Positions 33,822-45,700 of a stretch of DNA of 64,000 nucleotides are shown here, in pieces (position 1 is the stretch's first letter; each line of letters opens with the position of its first letter). Location: NCBI RefSeq assembly GCF_000499845.2, contig NC_023757.2, positions 3,196,118-3,260,117 on the forward strand, in the 5' to 3' direction. The notes beneath the pieces were generated by a model, which saw nothing but the letters and a program-made list of their open reading frames with translations, was not told the DNA's origin and ran no database searches. Source of the stretch: Phaseolus vulgaris. Its lineage: Eukaryota > Streptophyta > Magnoliopsida > Fabales > Fabaceae. The position numbers and the translations under genes were made by a program.

Positions 33822-36800
33822 ATGGACAATAGTATTCTGGGTCTTCTCAAACTTCGAATTAAAAGAGGTATTGATCTTGCAATTCGTGATGCCATTAAAG
33901 GACGTGCCAGTGACCCTTATGTCGTCGTCAACATGGGTGATCAGGTTCCAACCTGCAATTTCTGTGCTAATCTTTTCTTCCTTTCAAAGTCAATTTATTG
34001 AGTTGGCCTTTCGTTGTGACGAGCGTTGGTGTCTTCCACAATTCGGGAAAATCAATTTAAACAACTACTTTTTTAATCCACTTTTTTCATCAAATTGGGT
34101 TCTTAATGGGTGGTTTATTTAATAGTATATTAGTTTTTTTTTTTATCGGCAATAAAAAATAAATAAATGTGAACCACTTCGGGGTGATTCAACCCTTATA
34201 CAAACATAAAATACTTAAGACACTCCATCTCAATACTCACACCGCCAGACGCCTAGAATTACTAAACAATCCTAACTCAACCCATACAATCTGAGCTAAA
34301 AAATAATTCAAAAAACCATTATCATACATACCAAAGGTTCGAGACACCACTCGGAAAAGGAGAACAAACCAGAGAGAGACTTGGACGTAATCCAAGACCA
34401 AATCTTCACTTGAACCAAAACAACCACTTCTAAACCATCGACAACTCCCCCATTAAAGATTGCATTGTTTCTATGCTTCCACAACTCACTTACCACTGCA
34501 ATCCAAATCACTCTTCACATCTCACTTGCTAAAGCAGAATCATTAGTTGCTTTAGCATTAGTTTTTGTGCCATAGGAGATGTCTTTCTTACCAAGTTAGA
34601 TTATAATAATTAGACCTTATAAATGATTCAATGAATAGTATATACTTTTTAACATAACTCTAATATATTATCTTAATAAATAGGTTTACGTCTAATTTAA
34701 TTTTGTAAATTTCTGATATTTTGACATGGAATAGCTAGTTATTGTAATGGTATTTGTATTTAACTATTTGATTTTAGTATGATTAATTAAATATGTTTTT
34801 TTTTCGTTTTTTAATATAATGCGAAATTGATTTTTATTTTTGTCAAAACTTTAAACTTTCTGAATAATTATAATAAAAAAATTATTAGAATAAATTTTTA
34901 CTACTTTTTTTTATACATAAACAAGTAAATATTTTAATATTCATAATTCACATTGAAAATTTGTTTATTATTAAAAAAAATATTAACAATGAAGCTTCCT
35001 TACTACCTATATAATAAGTAGGTACAGAGTATAGACTAGGTACAAAATCAATTTTTAAAAAATATATTTAATCATTTTTTATACATTAAAAAAACTATGA
35101 TGGTATTTGTATTAAATTCTTTCTGAGATGTGGCATGGGTCTACAAATTTTTTTATCTTTTTGGGAAAGATTGTTTTGGAGGGACGTTGAAAAGCTGCAT
35201 GTTTTCAGTATCAAATACATGTTTTGAATGGAAGAGTTTTGGGTCATTGGATAATTTTGGTTTGAAGATTATTTTGATATGTATGCAGAAGCTAAAGACT
35301 AGTGTTATAAAAAACAACTGCAATCCTGAGTGGAACGAAGAAAGGACCATTTCTATAAAGGACGTTACAACCCCAATACGTCTGGTAAAGTTCTCAGCCA
35401 AGCTATCACACAAAAAATTCATATAATATCCCAAAAAGCTATTAGCATTAGGCTTATCTATATTCATATATGTTTTCATTGGATTTTTATTTTTTTTTAT
35501 GAGTTTTTCCTAACTCAAGGATTAAATCAATTTCAGTTTGTAAGGAAAGATTCATTACTTTTATTTATTTCATTAATAGTATGTTTGGTACGGAGGAAAA
35601 AATTAAGAAGAAAACAAGAGAAAAAAAATAGGGTTAAATGTATTTTTCGCGGTATCTCTTTACTTTCACACGAAATTAGTTTTCGTTCATAATCTAAACT
35701 TTAGACTTTCTAAACACTTATAGTAATGATATTTCACTTATAGTAATGAAATTATTAAAATAAGTCATTCCAGCTTCTTTTAGGTGACAAATATATTCTA
35801 ATCCACATTGGAAACATGTTTGTCACTGGAAATGACTCATTTTAATAGTTTTCTTAATACGAGTCTTTAGGAGGGTCTAAAGTTTAGATTAGGGACAAAA
35901 AACAATTTCACATTATAATATAGGACAAAACTCATATTTAATAAAAAAAAGTAAAATATGTAAAAAATTAGTAAAAATTAGATATTATTTAGTTTAAAAA
36001 AGTAAAATATGAAGTAATATAATTAAAATAGAAATTGTTTGGTGAAAAAAAATATAAAAATAATTTTAAGATTATTTATTTTCTTATTTTGAATATTAAA
36101 TTTATTATGATTTATTTTATCATCGTATTATTTATTATTATTTCATTACTCATCTTTTTCTCATAAACACTTTCTTTCATTTACTGCCCCGTTTTGGATA
36201 TTTCGTTATGTATGCATATATATATATGTATATAACTTATTTTTTTTCTATAACAATAAATAAAATAAAATAGAACATTTCAAAAGTATCCCAATCTTTA
36301 TACATAATACTTAAAGTCTCTTACCTAAGAGCCAAGTTTTCGAACACCAAACCAAACAACTTACACAAACTACACAATAGACCAAAAAATACCAACACAA
36401 AACACCAAACCGACCAATCCAACAACACCGCATACACACCTAATAAAAACCTATATAATTCTAAAATGAGATAAAGTTAGTTGTTTGATGAATTATCAAC
36501 AGAAGAAGAGGTGAATGATTATAGATGGGTTATGGATTTTGTTTTGCAGGCAGTTTATGACAAAGACACATTCTCAGGGGATGACAAAATGGGAGATGCA
36601 GATATAGACTTAAAACCATATATTCAGTGTGTGCAAAGAGGGTTAAGTAACCTCCCAGAGGGTTCTGTAGTGGCCACGATTCAACCAGATGAAACTAATT
36701 GTCTTGCCAAAGAAAGCACCTGCATTTGGCGAGACGAAAACATCATCCAAGAAATGGTTTTGAGACTTAGAAATGTTGAGAGTGGGGAAATACTTGTGGA

Positions 36801-36855
36801 AATTGAGTGGGTTGATGTTATTGGTTGCAAGGGCTTATCACATCTACAACTTTGA
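33822..36855 (+). CDS. C2-domain ABA-related (CAR) protein, copy 1
   Basis: Three exons, 33822-33944, 35289-35384 and 36550-36855 (TGA), all in phase 0 with GT..AG borders, encode 174 residues, the usual CAR size. CAR proteins are small plant C2-domain proteins that bind phospholipid with calcium and bring PYR/PYL ABA receptors to the plasma membrane. The start reads MDNSILGLLKLRIKRGIDLA. The first calcium loop is RDAIKGRASDPYVVV, exon 2 has VIKNNCNPEWNEERTISIKD, and exon 3 opens AVYDKDTFSGDDKMGDADID with a CAR-type tail ending VEIEWVDVIGCKGLSHLQL. Acidic ligands expected are D23, D31, D77 and D79. Compared with copy 2 there are three extra residues (IKG) between D23 and D31. The coding frame is intact. 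Intron 1 (1,344 bp) contains a LINE fragment; intron 2 is 1,165 bp. It is the tandem partner of the gene at 42797, about 6 kb downstream. Confidence 0.92.
34131..34633 (-). mobile_element. 5'-truncated LINE (L1-type) in intron 1 of CAR copy 1
   Basis: Minus-strand reading gives IWIAVVSELWKHRNNAIFNG, the conserved tail of the zinc-binding region after plant L1 reverse transcriptase. A 3'UTR-like stretch (GGGTTGAATCACCCCGAAGT) follows, ending in an A-run that appears as T's at 34134-34144. The direct repeat AATAGTATAT flanks it (34121-34130 and 34634-34643), as expected for target-primed insertion. It lies antisense to the host gene. Confidence 0.8.
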
Positions 36856-36993
36856 CTCTTGCTTCCACCCTCCCTATACCTTGTATCAACCATTCAAACC
36901 TAGCATGCAACTCCAAAATTATGTATGCTAAAATGTACAATGATCTCGATGTTTTCTCTTCATTGTGAAATTTAATAGTATTAGAATAATAGA

Positions 36994-37030
<37 letters not shown>
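36994..37030. repeat. (ATA)n microsatellite downstream of CAR copy 1
   Basis: About twelve uninterrupted trinucleotide units, directly upstream of a TRIM element. Confidence 0.95.
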
Positions 37031-37036
37031 GAAGAG

Positions 37037-37266
37037 TGTTACAAAGTGAACTTTAAGTCTAACTCAACCCTATAAAATCGTCTCATGAGGTTGAGATTTG
37101 CACCCTCTTATGATAAACCCAACAATTATTCGTTAGGATATGCTTGAAAATGGCTCTGATACCATGTTACAAAGTGGACTTTAAGCCTAACTCAATCCCA
37201 TAAAACTGGCTCATGAGGTTGAGGTTTGCACCCACTTATATATAATGAGATATGGGATCTCCAACA
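37037..37266 (-). mobile_element. TRIM retrotransposon, 230 bp, complete
   Basis: Two LTRs (37037-37124 and 37165-37266), each starting TGTTACAAAGTG and ending CCAACA, surround a 40-bp interior. The complement of a perfect primer-binding site, TGGTATCAGAGCC, lies at 37152-37164 next to the right LTR, so the element reads on the minus strand. The left LTR has an internal deletion relative to the right one. Non-coding. It belongs to the same family as the array at 32860-33327. Confidence 0.88.
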
Positions 37267-38759
37267 TATAAGTCGAAGTTGAAAAGAAAAATATAATATG
37301 TAAAAAGAAAGTAATGAATTAATTAATCAATCTTTTTTTCTTTTTTTTTATTTGTGTATTTTTTCCGAATTTTTTCGCTTCTTCCATTGATGGTTTCAGA
37401 ATCAAAAAAGTATAATGTGATTTAAGCTAAGGTTGAGATTCACTTAATGATAAATGTAAAAGAATGATGGCTTTACCAGAAAATGAAGTTGTTTGAAATG
37501 GAGTGGAACAACACATTTTTATATGTCAAATTTCGTTTATACCGTTGTCTTCTTCCTATTCTCAAATAAAGGTTATGTCTTAGGTCCATAAGGAATTAAG
37601 GGAAGAGTGGAGATTAGTTTGCAAATAAAAAATCCTTTAACACTAATTTAAAAAATAATTATTTTTAAGTGATTTATTTTTTTCAGCATTTTTAAGTGAT
37701 TCATATAAAATGACAAAAATATTCTTTCTTATAATTTTAAAATTTAAAATTTAAAAGATAAAATATAAAATAAGATATATCAATAAAGATAAAATTGAAA
37801 AAGATTTGTGTAAAAAAAATAGTTACGAGCAAGAATTCTTTATAAAACCTATAAAAACTCATATGAAGATTTATAATCGTAAGAAATATGCAATATTATT
37901 TAATTATACAAGTAAATAACTATTGTCTTCAATGTTTGTAAAATACATTTTCATAAAAATATATCAAGTTGAGTTAGAGGAAAACTAAGAAAATCTTTGA
38001 TATTATTATAAGACATTGTCAGAGACTACTAAAAAAATAAAAACTACCAATTCAATGAAAAGGAAAAGATAAAGCGCCGCTTTGAACTGCAGTCTTCAAC
38101 AGATATCTTCAATACGAAGGAAAAGAAAACCATTTATTTTTGTTTTTGTTTTAAAAAAAAAAAAAACTAGAACTTATGGGAAGAGTAGAAAAAAAAAATA
38201 TTTATAAGGGGGTTGAGATTTTTCATTAGATTAATATTATTACCATTTTAAAAAATTAAAGTAATAAAATTAGTTCAAAAAGCGTATCTAACCTACAAAA
38301 GTAACCTCTTGACTTAAGAGTTGGATAACATTGGTATGTGAATAACAAGATATTAAAAACGTTTAATGATATGTTAAATTAAAGTAATAAAGATAGATCA
38401 TAGGACATCCTTCTTCTTCTCACACTTTTCGATGAACTTGAAAGAGAATGAGATGAGAAGGATATTTGAACGCTGGAGAGTGGCACATGAGGTATTCATC
38501 GTTAGGAAGTTGAATTAGATAGGTGAGAGATCTGGGTTCTTGAAGTTTTTGGGAGTTAGCTATTAGAATTGGAAACATGAAGATACATCTTAATACACTA
38601 AGTATAGAAGAAATTAACGGAATAACCAGCAATAAAAAAAAAAGTCACGGAAAAAGCTTATAAGTGTCGTAATGAAGTAATATAGAACAATAGACATTTA
38701 TGAATTTTTATTCTTTTTGCATATTTTTAGATTATAGGATGGATATGAACGATTTATTC
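37267..38759. other. AT-rich spacer, no gene seen
   Basis: Low-complexity A/T runs predominate. The small minus-strand open frame at 38420-38632 shows no known motif. Confidence 0.55.
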
Positions 38760-39813
38760 CTAAATTTGTATTAATTTCAGGACTTTAGGGGAAAATGGAG
38801 GTAGAAGGATAAAAGGAGAATCGATAAATTGAAGATAAGAAAAAAAGACAAAGTGGAACATTGAAAACTCGCTAAAGACTCGCCTAAGCGAGTTCACTTA
38901 AGTAAAATTGAACTTTTTCTCGTAAAACTCGCCTAAGAGAGTAATATTTCGCTTAAGCGAGATGTCACTTAGTCCATGCTTAATGAGTTTAAATAGAAGG
39001 CGTGAGACATAACCTTGTACATCATTGGGACATAACCTTGTACATCATTGGGAGGATATGGAGAGATAGAAAATCTTAGAGGAGGCAGTCGTCAAGGAGA
39101 AACACTCTAGATCTTCTTTTCTTGCTTTCCATGCTTGTAATGGTCAATATGTGACTAATTCTTTTCTTTGGGATTTAGAGTAATTTGTTTAAACTCTTAT
39201 ATATTGGAGTGATATTTATTTATAATATTCAGTTATTGATTGATGATTGATATTATCATTTTATTCTCAAAGCTTCAAAATATTCATGATTTTGATTCTT
39301 ATATTTGACTGGAAAGTACTTATGAGTATCTAACCTAAATGGTAATGCTTAACATATTTGAATGCTAGAAATAAATTTGAAATATTAATAGCTTTGTAAC
39401 ATTTGTTCGTAATGATAAGGAGTTTTTATAAATATGCGAAGAATCAATATTCAAGAGACTCTCTTAATAATTTTGTATTTGAGGAATCAATATGAATGAT
39501 TTTTATACGGCATTAATGTCAATCAAGATGAAATGTTATATGTTTTTATTCATTTAAAATACAAACGAGTAAGAAAGATTAACCCCATTTACAATTTTTC
39601 TAATTGACTCATCCAAATCATTTACTTAGTTTTTCTTTAATTTTCATGCAAACTTATATCAATATCTTTCAAATCAAATTATTGTACATATTCTTATACT
39701 TAGTGAAAGCTACTATTAAGATTTTAAGTAACTATTTGTTGTGGGTTTGTTATCCGTCCTTAGAGACAAATTATAATTTCTGACTTGGTACACTTGCCAT
39801 AAAAGAGTCATCA
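38760..39813 (+). mobile_element. LTR-like block (probable solo LTR or LTR fragment)
   Basis: It contains CTCGCCTAAGCGAGTTCACT and CGCTTAAGCGAGATGTCACT, palindromic words I associate with legume gypsy-type LTRs, and an A/T-rich body. It ends CACTTGCCATAAAAGAG then TCATCA. Its last third recurs at 30515-30826. No RT or integrase sequence follows, so a solo or truncated LTR is the simplest reading. The 5' boundary is uncertain. A short stretch with GCTTAAGCG words at 49755-49880 may be related. Confidence 0.6.
39007..39052 (+). repeat. 23-bp perfect tandem duplication
   Basis: ACATAACCTTGTACATCATT plus GGG occurs twice without a mismatch (39007-39029 and 39030-39052), inside the LTR-like block. 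Confidence 0.95.
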
Positions 39814-40229
39814 AAGGCCAAAACAGGAGATAAAAAAGAAAGGTAAAAAATAAAATGTATGTCCAAGTTGTCAAAGGAGATAAAAAAATAAGTTCCTTTA
39901 TAGAGGATTGATGAAAACGACTGATGATTAAAGTTAAAGAAGGCGAACTTGAATGGTTAAGGAAAAGCTAAGTAAGGTGATATAAAAATAAGTCAAAGAG
40001 AACATGATAATATGTGTGAAAGGTTATATAAGAGTTTGATATCTTGGGATGATCAAGTCCTAATGCCAGAAGCAGAGGGTGCGAATATAGCCATATAAGT
40101 TCAAGAAAACGAACAATGATTCACCATGATGTTCAAATCCATTGCAATCCAACAAAAAAAGTAGCACAAAAGTAGAAGGTGTTGCAAAAGAATAACAATT
40201 GAAAGACCCAATACTATTGGGCTTGAACA
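39814..40229. other. Spacer between the LTR-like block and the Mutator-like element
   Basis: AAG-rich on the plus strand (GGAGATAAAAAAGAAAGG and similar words). It has no recognised coding content and may be internal retroelement sequence. Confidence 0.4.
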
Positions 40230-40238
40230 TTCGAAAAA

Positions 40239-40951
40239 GGCAGATTCTCCCTGCACCCAATAAAAATGACTGACACTCAATTACTTTTGTGAAAAGACTA
40301 AACTAATCTTAATGAAATGAAAATTAGGGTTTTTTTTAGTCTCTTAGTTTTCCCTGCACCAAACACACTGCAACCCCTTCGTTTTCAATCTTTCTACCGT
40401 TTTCTTCTCTGTGTCGAAGACCAACTGAACGACGACGTCAATTGTGGTGGTGGTGGTCAGTGAGGCGGCATCGAATGTGACGGAGTTGGACGGCAAGAGA
40501 GAACGAAGTTACCGGGAGAGACGACACGCAAAAAAAGTGAGTTTTCTCATTGACATTGTCTTCCAAATATAGCGGAATGCCTTTATGCGCTGCGGATAAT
40601 TTTATCTGGAATTGGTTTTTCTGGTTTTTGTTCCGGATGTGGATTATCGGAAGTGTGAGTTTGTGCTGTGAATGTCTATGTCTGGAAGTTTTTTCGCTGT
40701 TTTGGATGTGGGTTATCCGGAAGTGCAACTTTGTGTTGCGGATGCATATGTTCGGAAGTTTTTCCAGAATTGTTAGTGTATTACACTGAAAACGGCACGT
40801 CCACTACCAGCACCAACCAAAGAGAAGAGGAAAACTAAGTTTTTTTTGCACCCTACACCTTTTTCAAAATAAAGAAGACAAGGGTAAAATTGGGTTTTAA
40901 AAAATTTGTCGGGTGCAGAAAGCAATTGATTAGGTGCAGGAAGGAATTGCC
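40239..40951. mobile_element. Non-autonomous Mutator-like element with perfect 9-bp TSD
   Basis: The 713-bp element starts GGCAGATTCTCCCTGCACCC and ends, in reverse complement, GGCAATTCCTTCCTGCACCT. TTCGAAAAA lies immediately outside both ends (40230-40238 and 40952-40960), the 9-bp target duplication diagnostic of Mutator insertion. The interior is GC-richer, with an exon-like opening (..GTCGAAGACCAACTGAACG..) and a 70-bp tandem repeat at about 40631-40770 (GGATGTGGRTTATCSGGAAG in each unit). No transposase is encoded; acquired gene sequence (Pack-MULE style) is possible but unproven. Confidence 0.85.
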
Positions 40952-40960
40952 TTCGAAAAA

Positions 40961-41469
40961 ACAACCGACCCAATACTCAAATGATATTTTCTTCCTATCT
41001 GTAAAGATTTGGCCCAAGATAGGAATGCAAGAACATGGCTCACCAAAACTGTCTAACAACAAAGTAAGAGGGTGCAATTGGAGATTCCTAAGTTGAAATG
41101 CTTCTCTTAACTTATACAACATGTGAAGTACATAGTTAAGACAAAGTATGAAATCCAAATACATATTTTCACATGACGATACTTTGTAAGGATACTTTGT
41201 AACAAAGTTGTGCAATAATTCAGTTAATTAAATTAGGGTTACATACACTGAAATGGGAGATACATTAATTAATATACTAGTATTTACTCTCACACTGTCT
41301 TAAATATTAATTAAATAATTTATTAGCAGAAAATAAAAATTACATCAAAGAAACATCACATTATTAAGGATTTTGTGTCGAAAAAACATATTTTTTGTTT
41401 ACATTGTTAAATTTTTAAAAAAAATTGTAAATAAAAAATAAAAAAAATATCTTAAAGAATAAAATAAAT

Positions 41470-41506
<37 letters not shown>

Positions 41507-42796
41507 TGTTTTAAAATATATCATTTGAACAAGATTGTACAAACAAAATAATGTGTAATTAATGTTATGACGAGAAAGAAAATATCTTAAGGATTTATGA
41601 ATGTCAAATGGATCAAACAATGATGAAAAATAATTTTGTAGAAAAAAAAAGTTATGATATCATATCCATCTCTTTGAAAATAATTTAACATAGAAGTTGA
41701 ACCACCTATAAATCACTAACATTGAAACTATTATAGTTGGAGGGTACCTACAAAGTTTGTTTTCTAAAGAAAAAAATAAAATTACTTAATAGTATCTACA
41801 TACTTCTTTAACTTTTTGCATTCCTATATCAAATACAAACAAATGTACTTTCAATATTATAAAACTTTTTTCACAATCTTTTGAATTTGCTAAACTTAAA
41901 TTATTTTTACTTAAATTTTTCATTTTTACAATGGATAATTTTCCATACAATCAAACTTTGCAAAGATAAAAATGTCTATTTTTTCAATAAATTTTTGCAC
42001 ATATGGTATAATGTCCATATGAATTCCTCCAATAGTATACAACAAATTTAGAAATAACATATTTATAAGATCTTCATGCATGTTTGTGTTTTTGCCTTTT
42101 GTTATCTTCTTTTTTTCTTCTATAATTTTTTTTATTAGTTTTTAATATACAAATCTTCACTTGGCAACAAAGCAATATGAATAATATATTTAAAATTTTT
42201 GTTTCTATCGAAAATGAGCGGGTAAGTACAAATTTTAAAAAGACAAATTACATTCGGTCGAAAAAGAAATGGGTGAAATCCTCCTTTAAAAGTTTCTCTT
42301 CAATAATTTAAGATATGACTTGGAATCATTTTCTTCTCTTCATCTACCTTGGTATCTTCTTTTAAGCTCATGTAAGTCTTCAAAATAAAGTGAAAAAAAT
42401 AAAGTAAATGATTTATGTAATTAACAAAAAGTTGGTTAAATATCTTATGATAAAAACAGAAATTACCTGCAATTTTCTTATTAAAACTAATTTACTTTGT
42501 TGTTAATCATGACGAGAACACATGAGAAAAAAATGTTGTATGATTGAGCATCCTTGTAGGATCTCGAAACAAGAGGAACCACACATTTAATTGTAAGCCA
42601 AAATTGTTAAAATAAAAAACGAAATCTAGGTAAAACTTATAATTAGATTTCCGAAGATAACCCACCCAACCTTGGTTTGTTTTGGAGCAAAATAAAAAAT
42701 CCAAATTTTAGATGTGTTCAATTTTTTGTTCATACATCAAAGTGTTTGTTTTGTTTTGCTTAGAACAAGAGTTTTTAGGGAAGAAGTTGTGTTTTA
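40961..42796. other. AT-rich spacer and upstream flank of CAR copy 2
   Basis: It holds a (TA)n microsatellite at about 41475-41500 and no gene. The last 150-200 bases are likely promoter and leader of the gene starting at 42797, but no single core element stands out. Confidence 0.5.
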
Positions 42797-45700
42797 ATGG
42801 ACAATACTGTGTTGGGTATTCTCAAACTTCGAATTAAAAGAGGCATTGATCTTGCAATTCGTGATGCACGTGCCAGTGATCCATATGTTGTTGTCAAAAT
42901 GGGTGATCAGGTTTAAATTTTGCCATTTCTGAGTCCAATTTTTTTCCCTTTCAAACTTCATTTAATGAGTAGTGATTGTTTGTTTGTGTTCATCTTCAAC
43001 AATTTGGAGAAAACCTCTAGTTTTTTTTTTTTTTTTTTTTTAAATTTGTTTAACATTTTTTATGATGTTTTGTGATTTGTGGTATGATGGGTTTTGAAAA
43101 CTATGCATTATATTTCCTGAGAAACTTTGTTGTTCTTTTAAACCATTATCCTAATACATGAATTTAGAAACTAAATTAAACTATTGAAAATGTTACCGTA
43201 ACAAATTAAAAAATAGTATAAAATGTGTGTTGTTTTATTCCTCTAAAATTTGAAATTCGGTTTCTTTTTTTCTAAAACAAATATTTTGTTTCTACTCCCT
43301 CTAATTTTTAAATGTATCACTTTAGATGAATTAAAATTAAACTTAAGATATTTTAGAAGATCAAAAATATTTTTTGTTCGAAAAAAATTACAAATTCTCA
43401 AAAAAATTTATAAAAAAATGACTTTCAAATTTTAAAATTTTAAAATGAAGTCACTTATGAATTTAGAAATTTATTTTAAATTGCATAATTTAAAAGTCTA
43501 TTATGAATTACACAATCCTAGAATCATATTTTTTTGTTAAAAATAATTTCTAAATTACACAATCATAAATGTATTTGTTCATAAAATAAGAACTTCTAAG
43601 TTAAAATTCACATCAATATTATAGAATCTAGAAGTTAAATTTGACTTCCAAATTAGTATTCCATTTCCAAATTATGTAATCTGGTATACGTTTTAAGTTT
43701 TAGGTTGCACAATATAAAGATTTTCAAATTACACAGTCTAGAAAAAACCTTAAACTGACAAAGTGGGGATTTTAATATTCATAAGGGTGCAGAAAAAGAA
43801 AAGTATAGGGTGCATAAACAAATTCTCCTGGAATTGATATGGTGAATTCTGTAATAAGTCCATTTAATTAGATTTGGACTTTTCCTGAAAAAATTTCTAG
43901 GAAAATTCTTCCTGCACCTCCAAGAATTTCTTCCTACACCCCATACTTACACCTCATACTTTATATTTTGAAAAATACTCAAATTACTTTTTTTCATTGA
44001 ACACTTTTTTTTAGTTCTGTAATACAGAGACTTTTTGAACTATAGAATTTGCAAGTTAAAATTTGTGATTTTTTATATTATAAAATACAAATTACATAAT
44101 ACAAAAGTTATATTTCAAAATATACAATCTCAAAAATAAAATTTGTATTCTAGAATATACAATCTAGAATACAAAATTTATATTCTGAATTGTACAATTA
44201 AGAATACAATGTATTTTAGATTGTACAATTCAAAATAAAAATTTTGTATTTCAGATCAATCTAAAATACAAATTTGTCTTTTGAATTGTAAAATATTCAA
44301 AATGAATAATTTTAAAAATATGGGGTGCATGATAAAATCATGGGGTGCAGGAAGAAAGCCCCAAGTTTTAAATACATAATCATTTTCAGAAGCTATCATA
44401 TCCAGAACTAACATTTGCCATAAAACAAATACGTTTTTGAATAAAAAATTGTCGATGAAACACTTTTTTTTTGGATCATTAAGATTATATTTGGACAAGT
44501 TTCTTCCCTACAAGTATTTAAAAGTAAAATTAATGTTGCATAAATTAAAGTTAGTTTATATATAAATTAAAAACAAAAAAAAGTATATATGAAAGTACTT
44601 ATTAATTAATTATGCATAAATTAATTTTAATTTATAAAATAATTAATTTAAGTTTTGTATAAGTCTAAAGATTTATTTCATGCAGCATATGAAGACTCGT
44701 GTTATAAAAAACAACTGCAATCCTACGTGGAATGAAGAAATGACCCTTTTTGTAAAGAACGTTGAAACCCCAATACAATTGGTAAGTTCTTTCATCCAAA
44801 AAAATAATAATGTCTTATCCTAATAAAAGAAAATCAGTCATCAAAGACTTATACATAATGATTTAAGCATTGTACTTGTAAAAGAAAAATAATAAGAGAA
44901 TTATTTTTTTATAAATTAAAACTAAGTTAGAATAGTTTAAGTCACATAATTTATTTATTTTTCATTAATTTTTATCGTACTACATCCATCATATCTATGT
45001 TATTGCAAAGAGTTTTCTGTAGTGCTATAAGAGTGTATGCTCAATTTTATATAACATTTCTACTTTCAAATTAATAGTTAAACAATCTTTAAAGAAGTGT
45101 TAAGAGAATATCAATTATGATGAGAAGCAATTAAAGATTCAAAATAATAATAAAAGAATAGAAAAAAAAAGTGACAGCTCTTTTATATTTGTTCACTTTC
45201 ATCCCAAAACTAAGTAGATTTTATAAATGTTAGAGTAATAACATAATATCTCACAACTAAAATAAATAATGAAATAATACATGTCCTAGTTGGATTCGTT
45301 TAAAACACTTTCAAATTTACATTATGTAATTGGTCAATTCAATATTGTAATTAATTACATAAGATTATTTTGTTTTCAAAAACATAGAATAATTACCATG
45401 CATACCACTCTAATAATGAGTAATTGATTTCAACTTGGGATAATTATTCTCTTCTTTAAATCAAAACTTGTATGAAATTGATTAAAAGGAAAGTATTTAA
45501 TCAATTATACAATTCACCAACCTTATTTTAATCAAATAAGATTTTTTTTTTAGAATATGGCTTGTTTAATTATAATATTTGAAAACTTTCTTCTAGGTTC
45601 TTATGCTTTGTTTCTAAATCTTAAAAGAATTTAAATCAACAAGCATGTTTCTCATGATTTCTATGCCTCTTTCACGTCTACATCTACTAAAAAAAAAGTT

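Noticed and set aside
36481..36549. Extension of CAR copy 1 exon 3 upstream (..FDELSTEEEVNDYRWVMDF..)
   Set aside because: Copy 2 and the CAR family begin this exon at the aligned AG/acceptor (36549/36550). The extra residues are intron read-through.
40205..40978. GACCCAATACT on both sides of the Mutator-like element as a longer target duplication
   Set aside because: It lies outside the perfect 9-bp TTCGAAAAA duplication at unequal distances, so it is probably coincidence or an older local repeat.
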